Assembly (NCBI GenBank): GCA_031308135.1
Contig: JAHLJT010003656.1
Span: forward strand, 53,031,827-53,095,826
DNA: 64,000 nucleotides
Direction of reading: 5' to 3'
Source: Acheta domesticus
Taxonomy: Eukaryota; Arthropoda; Insecta; Orthoptera; Gryllidae
Shown here: in pieces, positions 35,790 through 46,414 of the stretch
Layout of the letters: each line of letters opens with the position of its first letter
Position numbering within the stretch: the first letter of the stretch is position 1
Notes under the pieces: generated by a model
What the model was told of the DNA's origin: nothing
What the model saw: only the letters and a program-made list of their open reading frames with translations
Database searches by the model: none
Translations under genes and position numbers: made by a program

Positions 35790-36870
35790 TTTTCGAAAAT
35801 TCAGGGTTCAATGCAAATCTGACTTGCACAATTTTTTATTGACGTACTGAGCACTACCCGATAAAAAATAAAGAAAAAATTTGGATCAGCTTGTCAAAGA
35901 ATCTAGTTTCTAATATTGCTTTATTTTATAAAAAAATACTCGAAAACTCCTCATATTTTGAAAGAAAAATAGTACATGGTCTCATTTAAATATCTATTTT
36001 TTAAGAATAGATTTCATTCAGAAGAAAAATATATTTTGTTCAGTATTGTAATATGGTAATTCAATATTCATTAATTGAATATTACTAACGGACGGACGGA
36101 CGGACAGACAGACAGACGGATTTGCCTTAATCCGAATTTTCCACGAACCACAAAATGGAATTTTTGGCTACACACAAATGTTAGAAGAAATAATTTTCTA
36201 CGTACAGAAATAATTATCCACTTTTTTGGTATCAGAGCCCTGCAATATAATTTTTTTCTGCCAAAAAATCACCGGTTTTCTCTGCAACATTATGTACTTT
36301 CTCACTGTATGAAGTATGCAAAAAAACAAAAATAGTGCAATGAGAGCTCCATTAAATCAACATGTACTGTACACGAAAGTCCAAACCATTGATTACAGGA
36401 GACAAAACTCTACAGCCTAAACATTAATGTTTAGAACATGAATCGTGAACAGTAGATGTTTGGAAGTAAGTGGTATTCCCTGAGGAGTTGACTTTCACAC
36501 TGTTTTTAATAAGAGGCCAGGTTCACTTGTGAATAATACCTATAGAAGCATACAGCTCAGGATGTTTGATTTCCACTGTAAAACATGAATGGACATTGAT
36601 GATTCAGGTGGTGATTTTTTAACATTGCTCTTAAACCACACTTCACTGATAAAGACTATGTTAATATTTTAGAGAACTAGCTGCATCTAAAGGTATATAT
36701 TTTATTCTCTTTCAAGGAGGCAGTGTTTTGAGATGACAATGTTGCAGTTCATACAGCCATTGGCAATTCAGTATACATTATTTTATTCGAGTAAAAAATG
36801 TAAAGAAAAAATTGGAGCCCTGTTTGAGAAAATTTCAAAAATGTCGTCGGGGTTTCATGTAATTACTCCC
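35790..36870 (-). repeat. FAM-A fragments, inverted
   Basis: A first fragment carries GACGGACGGACGGACAG at about 36092 and TTTTTTGGTATCAGAGCCCT at about 36217, ending near 36320. A second short piece at about 36780-36870 carries AAATTGGAGCCCTGTTTGAG. Between them the sequence is unassigned. The 86-codon ORF at 36075 is a translation of the repeat. Confidence 0.6.
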
Positions 36871-37813
36871 TAAAATGAAACTATCCGTTCCAAATTCAAA
36901 GGGCCATGACCAAGCAAGATTAATCAAATAATATGAATTTTGTTGAAAATCCTTTGCTCTGTTAAGGCGAGTGTTCACAGATGTGTCACGGTTTAAGGTT
37001 TTTTTTTCTTCATCTATTTATAGTCGCATCGACAACTAAGGTCATGTTTAAGTGTTGTTTATTGATGGTCAGAAGGAATGCCAAAACTATTTCTGTATGA
37101 AACGCCTACATATCTTGGAATGCGAATAAATAATGTATTGGCAAAAGTAATTTGCTACCCATAGGAGCAAGAATATCCACTTACTATACAAGCGTTTCTG
37201 TTGAAAAAATTACTACATTTCTATATAACATTGCAATACTTTTCGTATACCACATAGTAGTATACGACAGAGTAACAAGTGTTGCTTCTGACGGGTACAT
37301 ACTTTCTCGCTCTAGTTTCCTATCCTCTTCTGTATCAAGGTTTTTCCGTTACCTGTCGCTCCCCTGCGGTATGATGCTTCGAGCATCCCCAGACATCGCG
37401 TGCATATACAATGTGTTGTCTGGGTCCGGCAAACTTATCAGATTTGCCCGTGGTTTTCCTTTGCCGCTCCTAGGTGCATGTTCTTGTGCCCCCCAGACCA
37501 ATAAATAGTGAAATGTTTATTGTACAGAAGTAACCCACGAGTGATTCGAAATGCCCCTCCATGCCTCAAACCCGGCTGAAAACATTCATGTCTTATGTTT
37601 GCTTCGAACGCCCAACCTTGATGTCCACCACTTCGGCTCATCTGCCCCGAGCCACTTACTTTTGAATTGCTTCACCATTGACACTGAATTGCTTCACCTA
37701 CTAATTGCAAAGTGATACGACTTTGTAAAATAATAATTTGATAAAACCAATAATATAACCAAAACTGATCTTTTTATGCACACGTGTCCTTAGTGTGTTT
37801 TGTAACATTGAAT
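36871..37813. other. unassigned region
   Basis: No gene or known repeat recognised. A 118-codon plus-strand ORF at 37152-37508 has no motif and no splice support. Confidence 0.35.
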
Positions 37814-37817
37814 CTAT

Positions 37818-38569
37818 TGTGATATACCAATTATTCAGGAAAAGAGTAGACAATGGCAGGTGGTTGCTAGGGGGCTTTGGTATAAGATGGAAGTCGATTT
37901 TTTTGGTGAGGTAGAAAGTTTTAGTTTTGTTCGGACGAGTGATAGTTGTAACCAAAAGTTCTGCGAAGTTGTATTCGTTCATTGAAGTAAAAATAAAATT
38001 GCTGATTGTAGTGCAACCTGAAAGTGATTTAAGTTATTTAGGTGCAGCGACCGCCAAGATCAATCAGAAGTTGAATTGTGATCCAGAAGTGAGAAAATGT
38101 CTGCAAGCAACGAGCAAATCCGCAGCAATCAATAGCCAAAAAACTTTCACGGAGGTTTCTCATCCCCTGTATGGCGGGTGGATCGGGTGGCCCAAACAGT
38201 TTCATGGTAATCAAATGGTAGATTTGACAGTATCAGTAAAAGTAGAAAAAGAGATTTGTTACAAATGGCGTTCACTAAAGTAAAAATAAAATTGCTGAGT
38301 GTAGTGCAACCTGAAAGTGATTTAAGTTATTTAGGTGCAGCGCCCGCTAAGATCAGTCAGAAGTTGAATTGTGATCCAGAAGTGAGAAAATGTCTGCAAG
38401 CAACGAGCAAATCCGCTGCAATCAATAGCCAAAAAAACTTTCACGGAGGTTTCTCGTCCCCCGTATGGCGGGTGGATCGGGTGGCCCAAACAGTTTCATG
38501 GTAAGCAAATGGTAGATTTGACATTCAATTTCATCACTATCAGCAGTAAGTAAAAAGAGATTTGTTACA
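37818..38569 (+). repeat. 5' LTR (752 bp, with internal duplication)
   Basis: Starts TGTGATATACC, ends TTTGTTACA. It contains TATAAG at 37881 and AATAAA near 37991. A block of about 293 bp starting near 37988 is repeated from about 38281. The 3' LTR has only one copy, which explains its 456-bp length. ORFs of 118 and 82 codons here are incidental readings of the LTR. Confidence 0.9.
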
Positions 38570-38571
38570 AA

Positions 38572-38589
38572 TGGCGCCCAACGTGGGGC
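38572..38589 (+). other. tRNA-Lys primer-binding site
   Basis: TGGCGCCCAACGTGGGGC begins two bases after the 5' LTR. It is complementary over 18 nt to the 3' end (with CCA) of insect tRNA-Lys(CUU), as I remember that tRNA. It defines where minus-strand DNA synthesis would start. Confidence 0.85.
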
Positions 38590-38779
38590 CAAGATAATAT
38601 CCCTATTGTAGGAAGTTATGATACGCGATATTAGCTCGATTCAGGAAACCTGAAAGTTTAAGATTGCTGCTACATTTATCGCTTTAAAGATAACAGAATA
38701 AGAGACAAAACTGTTTCATCTGGCTATAAAAAAGAGATTTGATATTTGTTTGAAATAAAGTAAAATCAGTTGTATCAGT

Positions 38780-40050
38780 ATGGAAACTAGAAGCAGAAAA
38801 ATTCGTGCCGGAAAAGTTGGTGAATCGGAAGAGGAGCTAGAATTGGATGAGAGGGAGGGACAAAATGTTATTGACGATGAAAACGCGAGTGCGGAAATTA
38901 ACGTTGGTTTAGACGTGGAACCGGTACATGTGGTAGAAGAAGAAATATCGAGGGATGAGGAAGCCGCAGATCCACAAATAGCTATACTGCGATTTTTGTA
39001 GGAAGAGCTCTCAAGATAACTCAAATCCCATCTTCCCGATGGAATATGTCACGGCATTTCGTATCATTCACAGTCGTTCCGCTAGATTTCGCACAATCGC
39101 GACCGTATGAAGCAGTGCTTACGATCATGCGACTTCTACCGGCAAGACCGAGAAAAGACGCGAAATGCCGTGACATATTCCATCGCGAAGATGGGATTTG
39201 AGTTATCTTGAGAGCTCTTCCTAGAAAAATCGCAGTATAGTTTTGATCACAATACATTAATCTTGCAAATGTTAGCAGAAATGAACGCCAAGTTAGGGAA
39301 TTTAAAAGCAGAAATTAATTCTAACTTAAATTTGAAACTAGAAACTATGAATGCGGAAATGAATTCCAATTTAGGTAATTTGAAGGCCGAAATAAACACG
39401 CAATTAAGTACAAACCACGAGAATTTAACTCGGGAATTTCAGAGTCTGAGGGGCGAAATTCGGGAAGAAATAGTACAATTGCGAGCAGACACGGCTCTCA
39501 AAATTAGTCAAATAAATGTAAGAATGGATAATTTCGATGCTAAAACTGGTGAAATTCAACGGGAACAAAGGGATTGTTTTAATAAAATCCAGGAAGATTT
39601 CGTTGATATTAAACAAAATGTCGGGAAACTGGATCATGTCGCAGGCCAACAATGCGAAAAGATGACAATCGTAGAAGCGCGTATAGAACAGATGTCACAT
39701 ATTTCTCAGCAACAAAATGTCAGAATTGGAAATGTAGAAGCGAAAATTGAGAATTCGGATGATATAATTGAAAATAAAATTAAACAAGGTATTAAATCGG
39801 TAAAAGAATTAGAAGAATATAGGATCAGTACAGAAACGGCGGAATTAAAGAACAGAATTTCAGAATTGGAAAAAGAGATCGCGACATCGAACTGCAGTGG
39901 CAATTCTATGACATCCGCGGCATCTTTAGTTTTGCCAAGCCATCTTAAATTCCACGGGGATGTTAAAGAACAACCATGGTCGTTTTTAGCAAAGCTGGAG
40001 AGTTATTTTACTATAAATAACATCCCCGAAAGACTGAAATTACATGTAGT
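38780..40050 (+). pseudogene. LTR-element gag, interrupted by a MITE and a LINE
   Basis: The reading starts at Met 38780 with a Lys/Arg-containing then very acidic N-terminus. It is broken by the 253-bp MITE M1 at 38985-39237. Beyond it the frame (same phase) runs through a long heptad-like coiled-coil region (LGNLKAEINSN and related repeats, about 39260-39880). It then enters a capsid-like start, LKFHGDVKEQPWSFLAKLES (from about 39946), as in Ty3/gypsy-type Gag. It is cut at about 40057 by the TAA array and the Dong-like element. A further capsid-like stretch with FYAEWKEKYL and HWNESHKFELKYK follows at about 44755-45090. The gene is dead, but each half is little eroded. Confidence 0.7.
38985..39237. 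mobile_element. MITE M1, intact, TA target duplication
   Basis: The 253-bp element starts TACTGCGATTTTTGTAGGAA and ends with its inverse. The TA dinucleotide is duplicated (38983-38984 and 39238-39239). The inverted arms extend more than 60 bp inward, with further pairing beyond, so the whole element can fold into a hairpin. TA duplications point to the Tc1/mariner superfamily. It sits inside the gag frame; taking it out with one TA (255 bp, 85 codons) leaves the frame unshifted. A second, truncated copy is at 12471-12677. Confidence 0.85.
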
Positions 40051-40059
40051 GGAGCAGAC

Positions 40060-40090
40060 AATAATAATAATAATAATAATAATAATAACT
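40060..40090 (+). repeat. TAA microsatellite at Dong-like 5' end
   Basis: An ATA/TAA array of about 9 units directly precedes the 5' terminus of the full-length Dong-like element. Confidence 0.95.
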
Positions 40091-43000
40091 CCACCTAGGG
40101 AGTACACGACCTTGCAGTTGGTGGTGGAGCTTGAGTACCCCCATGAGCCTTAAAGCTATGTCAGTGGTAGCCTAGCTACCGGTAGGGCCTCCCTTGCTGA
40201 ATAGGTTGAAGGTGAGGGGTCAGACGAAGAAGTACTCCATTTTGAGGAGAGTGGGAAGTAAGTACAGAGGGAAGGGTCATGAACCTTTGGACTTCCTGTT
40301 GTCGGCCCATAGAGGGTACAGGAGAGAAACTGGGTTGGCACACCAGGCCACTGATTAGAGTGGAGGCCCGAACCTTGCATTAGCCAGCGAAGGAGGCTGC
40401 CTTCAGCAGTCAGTGAAAATCCCGTAGGGTTTAGTAATGCCGACTGGCGATCGGAGGGACCCCTTGCTGGGCCCTGCGGGGGGATGTCCCGAGGCCACTG
40501 TGGGTCGCAGTAACGGATGGCAGGAAACATCCCGAGGGTTAAGTGTGGTCTGTGAACTCGAACTTGCGTCCTGCGAATCTTCAATTCAAACCAATGAGCA
40601 AAATGGATAGAACAAGCAATGTAATGAACCTTAACGTGCCTTGTTCTACCAATGTCCCATACCTGCTCAGGAACCGAGCTAATGTCACCTTGTCGACGTC
40701 TGGCCATCCCACGGATGTTAGTCCCAGGGACCCAGATCCGGCAGTAGCTCGAAGCCATCGTCAGAGATGGACCCGGGATGAATTAAAGGAGGTGATGTGG
40801 TGCTTTTACTATGCAAAAGCGAAAAATGGGGGCTCAGAAATAGAAGTTTTCAAGGTATGGAGAGAGCGGAACCCAGATATGAGACCTACCCTAGACTCAA
40901 AGAAGCTTGCCAGTCAACGACGATACATACTCAGCAGTGCAAAATTTACAGCAGAACAACTTGCTGACATTGAGAGAAATGCGGAGTATGTACTTCGCTC
41001 GAACAACCCACATGACGAACATGTAGAACTTGAAAATGATGATCCCGTGGAAGGTTCATCTCTTTCCAGTGAAACACACGTCAGTGGTGAAAATTCATCT
41101 GGCAATGAATTACACGAAAAGGACATAATGCGAAATCTCGTTCGGCGCGAGATAGAAAGAGTTAGTCAACTTCCGTTTGAATCTCGCGAACCGTTGAGGA
41201 GAATATACGAAACTGCCAAAGCTAAAAGAGTGATAGAAACAGTGAATTCTGTCTTAAATGAGGTGGTGGAGACCCCAGGCAGAGATCTAGATATTTCTGA
41301 AATCAATCACATCATATATGCAACTGGATATCTAGTATCTCAGATAATTTTGGGGCCAGCCAAGAACACCGACGGCCGACAGCAAAACAGAGTAAACAGC
41401 TCTGTACCCCCATGGATGAACAGAATTAGGAAACGGATAGCCGACACCCGGCGCGAAATATCACTCTTAGCTGAGGCATCTTCTAAATCAATGCACACCT
41501 CTAAAGTTCAACGAAAAATATTCAATGTTGAACAAAAATACCAAATTGAAAATGAAACCAGCAGGCTAATGGTAGTTGAAAAGCTAAAAGAGAAAATTCA
41601 AGCATGGGCTCAAAGAATTAGACGTTACAAACGTAGAATAGATTTCCGTGTACAGAACCGGTTGTTTGAAACAGACGCGAAGAGATTCTATCGCAATCTG
41701 ACTCAAAAACCGAATGGCAAAGCTGTCACTCCTTCAAAAGAAGACGTCGAAGCGTTTTGGGGAGGAATCTGGGAGGAGAGCAGATCCTACAACAAAGACG
41801 CATCTTGGCTTCAATCTGAAGTTGATGCTGCCGATGAACTTGTAGAAACAGTGGAAGATGTTCACCAATTCTCGGAAGAGGACCTCTTCCAAGCAATTAA
41901 GAACATGGGAAACTGGAAGTCCCCCGGGATTGATAAGATCCAGATTTATTGGATTAAGAAATTAACAGCAATACATTCTCATCTAGCAAAGGCTGTTAAT
42001 AAACTTTTAGAAAACCCAAAGGAAATCCCGGAATGGCTCACACGCGGCATCACGTATTTGCTACCCAAAGCGGAAGACAGCTCTTTGGCGAAGAACTACA
42101 GGCCAATTACTTGTCTGCCAGTACTGTACAAAGTTATAACTTCAGCCATAGCTGACAAAATGTACAGACATCTAGATAAGAATCATCTAATGCCAGCTGA
42201 ACAAAAAGGATGTCGTAAAGGCTCTTATGGCTGTAAGGAAATCTTGCTACTGAATAAAGTCATCTTGAATGATGTAAAGAAACGCAAACGTAATTTGAGC
42301 ATGGCTTGGATTGACTACCAGAAGGCTTTTGATAGTGTACCACACGATTGGATTTTGAAGACTCTGGAGATCTATCGATTTCATCCTAGACTTATTGAAT
42401 TTTGCAAGGCTGGTATGAAGTCGTGGAGTACCAGGTTACTAATACACAGCGGAAAGGAAGCAGTAGAAACCAGAAGTATTCAGATTAACAGGGGTATTTT
42501 TCAAGGAGATTCACTATCCCCTCTGCTGTTTTGCATTAGTTTGATCCCACTATCGAGACAGTTGTCGCAAGCTGACTTTGGTTTTAAGCTCCATGGTGAT
42601 GAAAGGCCAGTATCACATTTGTTTTACATGGATGATCTGAAATTGTTTGCTAAGAATGAAGCGATTCTCTCCCAAATGCTGTCTGTCGTGAATGACTTTA
42701 GCAATGACATCTGCATGAAGTTTGGTCTTGACAAGTGTGCAAAAATCAATTTAAAAAGAGGGAAACTCACAACGTCTGAGAACATTGAAATTGATACGCA
42801 CACTGTGATTCAAGATCTTGAGCCAGGTAAAACTTACAAATATCTGGGCATTGAAGAATGTGAAACCATCTCGAATGACAGAATGAAAGAGAGAATTCGT
42901 AGGGAGTATTATAGGAGAGTGAGACTGGTCCTGCAGTCCGCTCTGAATTCCAGGAATAAAATTTCTGCAATAGGTAGTTTGGCGGTACCTGTGGCCGAAT

Positions 43001-44260
43001 ACAGTTTTGGACTAGTGGACTGGACTGAGCAGGAAATTCGCACCATGGATCGAAAAACCAGAAAACTGCTAACAATGCATCATGTTGCCCACCCTCGAGC
43101 TGATATACATAGACTTTATGTGTCACGTAAGGAAGGAGGAAGAGGGCTCAGACAAATTGAGGCCTCCTGGCACAACGCAATAGTTGGGATGGGAAAGTAT
43201 GTAGTCAGCCATCAAGATGACCCTCTAATGAGGCAGGTCATGAAATCTGACCGAAGAATGGGAAACAGAGGCATTGTTAGTGTAGCTAGAAGCATTGCAA
43301 AGAAAACTAGGCAAGACACGTCGAATAACACAGACACTGAACTTCTGATGCTGTTAAACATGAAGTGTGAAACACAAAAAATGTTAAAGAAATCGTGGAG
43401 AGACAAACCACTCCACGGACAATACCTAAAAAGAATGGACAAGGTGCAAATCAATAAAGATCAATCATTTATGTGGCTTAAAAGGGGAAGAATGAAGCCA
43501 GAATCGGAAGCCCTTGTAATAGCTGCCCAAGATCAGGCCTTGAGAACACGACATTATGATAAAGCGGTTCTCAAAATTTCCCAAGATGATAAATGCCGCA
43601 TTTGCCTGGAGCAAGTAGAAACCATTGATCATATTGTCTCAGCTTGTCCAATCCTAGCAAAGACGGAATACCTGAAAAGACATGACAGGGTGTGTAGCTA
43701 CCTCCACTGGCAGATCTGTACCGCCCTCGAAGTTCCAAACACATGCCCCAAGTGGTACGAACACTCACCAAAACCGGTGACATCTGTTGGATTGTGTACG
43801 ATATTGTACGACCAACAAATTCAAACTGATCGCACGATAGCGGCAAACAAACCGGATATAGTTATCCGGGATTTGGCGAAAAAATCGTGTTTACTTATCG
43901 ATGTTTCTGTAGCTTGCGATCAAAACGTCGTTACCAAGGAGGCAGAGAAACGTCTTAAATACAAGAGTTTGGAAATCGAGATTAGCCGAATGTGGGGCGT
44001 AAAAGCACAGGTCGTCCCGATAGTTATCGGAGCTCTGGGATTTGTTCCGCAAAATTTGAGTAAGAACTTGTCTAAAATCCCAGGTAATTCAAAAGACTGG
44101 GAAGTGCAAGAAATTGCTTTATTTGGAACAGCCCACATTTTGCGTAAAGTATTGTAGAGGCACTGATAGTCACCGGATCTGCTCCTTAGGTAGCTTGTTG
44201 CAGCCTGGAGTAGATTTTATATTCAGCCGACTCATAACATCTTTAGTCGTGATGTAATGG
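40091..44260 (+). mobile_element. full-length Dong-like (R4-clade) non-LTR retrotransposon
   Basis: A 4,170-bp element with a 503-bp 5' leader beginning CCACCTAGGGAGTACACG, one ORF (40594-44157) and a 103-bp 3' region ending TGATGTAATGG. TAA repeats lie directly on both sides (40060-40090 and 44261-44274). Site choice in TAA repeats together with a C-terminal restriction-like endonuclease matches the Dong lineage of the R4 clade, first known from Bombyx mori. Related incomplete copies lie at 25291, 27920, 28079 and 29641. The ORF has no disruption, so this copy may be recent or active. Confidence 0.88.
40594..44157 (+). CDS. Dong-like ORF: reverse transcriptase plus restriction-like endonuclease
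   Basis: The frame is open from an upstream GTG at 40543. The first ATG is at 40594, and the next (40603, AAAATGG) has the better Kozak context. From Met 40594 the protein has 1187 residues. It would nick a TAA-repeat target and copy its own RNA there. Residues ~55-110 (RWTRDELKEVMW...) resemble a Myb-like DNA-binding fold. Reverse transcriptase motifs follow: NYRPITCLPVLYKV; FD-containing block WIDYQKAFDSVPHDW (catalytic Asp ~574); QGDSLSPLLF; YMDD at 678-681 (nt 42625-42636). Residues ~1001-1020 form a Cys-x2-Cys-x7-His-x4-Cys knuckle. KPDIVIRDL (Asp ~1088), then CLLIDV, fits the PD-(D/E)xK endonuclease of R2/R4-type LINEs. It has no stops or frameshifts, and the length is typical for single-ORF endonuclease LINEs. 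Confidence 0.9.
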   Translation: MSKMDRTSNVMNLNVPCSTNVPYLLRNRANVTLSTSGHPTDVSPRDPDPAVARSHRQRWTRDELKEVMWCFYYAKAKNGGSEIEVFKVWRERNPDMRPTLDSKKLASQRRYILSSAKFTAEQLADIERNAEYVLRSNNPHDEHVELENDDPVEGSSLSSETHVSGENSSGNELHEKDIMRNLVRREIERVSQLPFESREPLRRIYETAKAKRVIETVNSVLNEVVETPGRDLDISEINHIIYATGYLVSQIILGPAKNTDGRQQNRVNSSVPPWMNRIRKRIADTRREISLLAEASSKSMHTSKVQRKIFNVEQKYQIENETSRLMVVEKLKEKIQAWAQRIRRYKRRIDFRVQNRLFETDAKRFYRNLTQKPNGKAVTPSKEDVEAFWGGIWEESRSYNKDASWLQSEVDAADELVETVEDVHQFSEEDLFQAIKNMGNWKSPGIDKIQIYWIKKLTAIHSHLAKAVNKLLENPKEIPEWLTRGITYLLPKAEDSSLAKNYRPITCLPVLYKVITSAIADKMYRHLDKNHLMPAEQKGCRKGSYGCKEILLLNKVILNDVKKRKRNLSMAWIDYQKAFDSVPHDWILKTLEIYRFHPRLIEFCKAGMKSWSTRLLIHSGKEAVETRSIQINRGIFQGDSLSPLLFCISLIPLSRQLSQADFGFKLHGDERPVSHLFYMDDLKLFAKNEAILSQMLSVVNDFSNDICMKFGLDKCAKINLKRGKLTTSENIEIDTHTVIQDLEPGKTYKYLGIEECETISNDRMKERIRREYYRRVRLVLQSALNSRNKISAIGSLAVPVAEYSFGLVDWTEQEIRTMDRKTRKLLTMHHVAHPRADIHRLYVSRKEGGRGLRQIEASWHNAIVGMGKYVVSHQDDPLMRQVMKSDRRMGNRGIVSVARSIAKKTRQDTSNNTDTELLMLLNMKCETQKMLKKSWRDKPLHGQYLKRMDKVQINKDQSFMWLKRGRMKPESEALVIAAQDQALRTRHYDKAVLKISQDDKCRICLEQVETIDHIVSACPILAKTEYLKRHDRVCSYLHWQICTALEVPNTCPKWYEHSPKPVTSVGLCTILYDQQIQTDRTIAANKPDIVIRDLAKKSCLLIDVSVACDQNVVTKEAEKRLKYKSLEIEISRMWGVKAQVVPIVIGALGFVPQNLSKNLSKIPGNSKDWEVQEIALFGTAHILRKVL

Positions 44261-44735
44261 AATAATAATAATAATGCCTTTATTAATGGCGAGGCTCAGG
44301 CCATAGGGCCTGCTCTTCCGCCTAACCACTCAATCTACATTAATACAGAGAAATAATATTTTAAGAGGGGGAGGGCCAGCTGTACATTTACATCTGGGAG
44401 AGCAAAACTAGGGACCACCCCGGCATACGCCTTAAGCGATTGAGTAAACCCAGAAAACCTCAATCAGGATGGCGGCTAAAGGCCGAACATTTTAAGAACA
44501 AAGAGAGAAGTGAAAGACAGTGGAAATGCAGATGGAAATGAAGAAGAAAGGTCGAAAGAGAAAGAAGAAAGGAGAGTGACTAAAAGGGGGGACAACTGTA
44601 CATTTATGACTGGGAGTGCAATACAAGGGACCATCCCGGCGTACGCCTTAAGCGATTGAGTAAACCCAGAAAAATCTCAATCAGGATGGCGGCTTAGGGC
44701 CGAACAATGTCCGCGAGGGCACACCACTGGTGAAC
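44261..44735 (-). mobile_element. LINE 3' end with duplicated GCCGGGNTGGTCCC motif
   Basis: On the minus strand this reads into an (ATT)n tail shared with the Dong-like TAA tail. The strings CTCAATCGCTTAAGGCGTA and GCCGGGGTGGTCCC are of the kind seen in 3' ends of many arthropod LINEs. The block occurs twice, 216 bp apart (plus-strand 44431 and 44647), separated by an AG-rich spacer at about 44500-44580. No coding sequence is present, so it is the extreme 3' end of a 5'-truncated insertion or a SINE using that tail. Confidence 0.5.
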
Positions 44736-45100
44736 CTCGTTAGTTCCTGAACCATCGTTTTACGCAGAGTGGAAAGAAAAGTATTTAAGAAGGCATTGGA
44801 ACGAAAGTCATAAGTTTGAATTGAAATACAAGTTAATGGGCGAAAACGAAATTAAATTCTTTGGAGTAATGATATTAAATAAATTGCAAGAAATAAAAAT
44901 ACAGAGTTCCAATGATTCCTGTAATTTCGTTAAAAAAGCTGTCACGTTAAAATTGCTGATTTTGGAGTTAAATAACGAAATAAAATTCATACGCAAGACC
45001 GGTGACCCCAAATATTTCCATGTTTTTAATTTAATAAAATATATTAATTACCGTGGAGCTTCCAAAGAACAGTTTTGGTCGGGGTTGAAAAGAAGAAGAA

Positions 45101-45102
<2 letters not shown>

Positions 45103-45159
<57 letters not shown>
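45103..45159 (+). repeat. (AT)n microsatellite
   Basis: 57 bp of pure AT dinucleotides following GAA units, within the LTR element. It accounts for the poly-Ile/Tyr end of the frame that begins near 44750. Confidence 0.97.
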
Positions 45160-45160
<1 letters not shown>

Positions 45161-46414
45161 CTGAGCAAGGAGATTAACTAGCTAGATGAAACCCGGACTC
45201 GAACGAACACTTCAGATTGAGACAAAAGGAACCCAAAGGGAAGTATTCTAAGCAAGAGAAGATAGGAGGGGAGCAATATTCTTTTAAGAGGAAGAAAGAT
45301 AAACAAAAAGAAATCATAATGAATTGATACCATCATGGAAAACTACGTTCTAAAGGAAGGAAGGGCGCGGACGTTGGTAGTAGGAAATGTTCTGGTATTG
45401 GAAGACGATTTGCTAAGGGAGAAATTAGGGAAAATACCGAAATGAAGATAGGGTTTGATATTGCGAGGCAATTTTGAAAGTAAAGGCTCCCGTGAATACA
45501 GGAAATAATGTTACGGCGATTTCTGAAAAGTTTTAAATGCAATGAAGGAAGAAATATAGTATTATAAGAAATACCAAAGCGGAAGTTGATTCTAAATAGC
45601 AAATGACAGGTTGACGGTGGTAGGAGTTTGCAGGTGCTTCTGGAACTCATGGTGGGAAGAATGGCAATTCGGGCAACGGCTAGAGTTGTGAATAAATTCT
45701 GCCGAGCCGCTTCATTTAGGGCGAACTGTCTTAGAACGTAGAAAACGGTCTTGGATGTTGGTAAAGAGTAAATTATGCTGCATGCCAACGAACCGAACAA
45801 CGTTGCTGGGAAGCTGCATCTAATGAAGGGTCGGAGATAAAAGTAGCGTGATGCTGAAGGCAAAGGCTGCTCCAAAAACCATCTCCCCGTCGCTGTGGTA
45901 AACGCTATAGAGGAAGAGAAAATCAACTGTTCGCTGCGGTTAAATAAGTTAGGAGAAGATTTTGTTGTCGAGTAGTAACGAAACTGGTGATGAGAATAAC
46001 AGTTTGCATTAAATGGATGAGGAGAAACCGTGAATATGAAGTTTACCTGTATCATGAAAGTGCCAGTCGCAAGGGCGAAAATAAATTGAGAAGATGAGGC
46101 AGAAGCATTATAGAGAAGATGATGACCGCATCCGTGAACCCTGAACAATCGCGAAGAGGAATACTAGAAAATTGACGCTATGGAAGACGCCCTGGAAAGT
46201 GCAGTTTGACAGAAAAAGATGAAACGGTAGAATAATGTTAGCAAAAAGAAAAGAATATTGTAATGCAATTTATGGCTGGAAGAATGAAGACCTAGTGCTA
46301 GTGAAACCGTGTGAGGTACCAGTGCAAGAAGGTACGAAGTAATACGTGATTTTTTTTAGATCTTGTCATTTATTAAGCTAAAGCGAATGAAATGACGCTT
46401 AGGAGGAGGGAAGC
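45160..46414 (+). other. LTR-element 3' internal region, no gene recognised
   Basis: No pol or env motif is visible. The 271-codon minus-strand ORF at 45333-46148 lies antisense to the element and has Ser/Phe/Leu-rich composition without a domain. It is probably the complement of decayed coding sequence. The stretch ends with the purine-rich AGGAGGAGGGAAGC at 46401-46414, the polypurine tract that primes plus-strand synthesis, directly abutting the 3' LTR. Confidence 0.55.

Noticed and set aside
40543..40593. Upstream start of the Dong-like ORF at 40543
   Set aside because: The codon there is GTG; the first ATG is at 40594, with a better-context ATG at 40603.
40156..40758. 200-codon minus-strand ORF over the Dong-like 5' leader
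   Set aside because: Antisense to the element's leader, partly repeated in the 28145-28359 copy for the same reason, and without a domain.
43571..44138. Minus-strand ORFs inside the Dong-like element
   Set aside because: They overlap the strongly supported plus-strand coding sequence and have no motifs of their own.
45333..46148. 271-codon ORF on the minus strand
   Set aside because: It is antisense to the LTR element, shows no domain, and its composition fits the complement of decayed purine-rich coding sequence.
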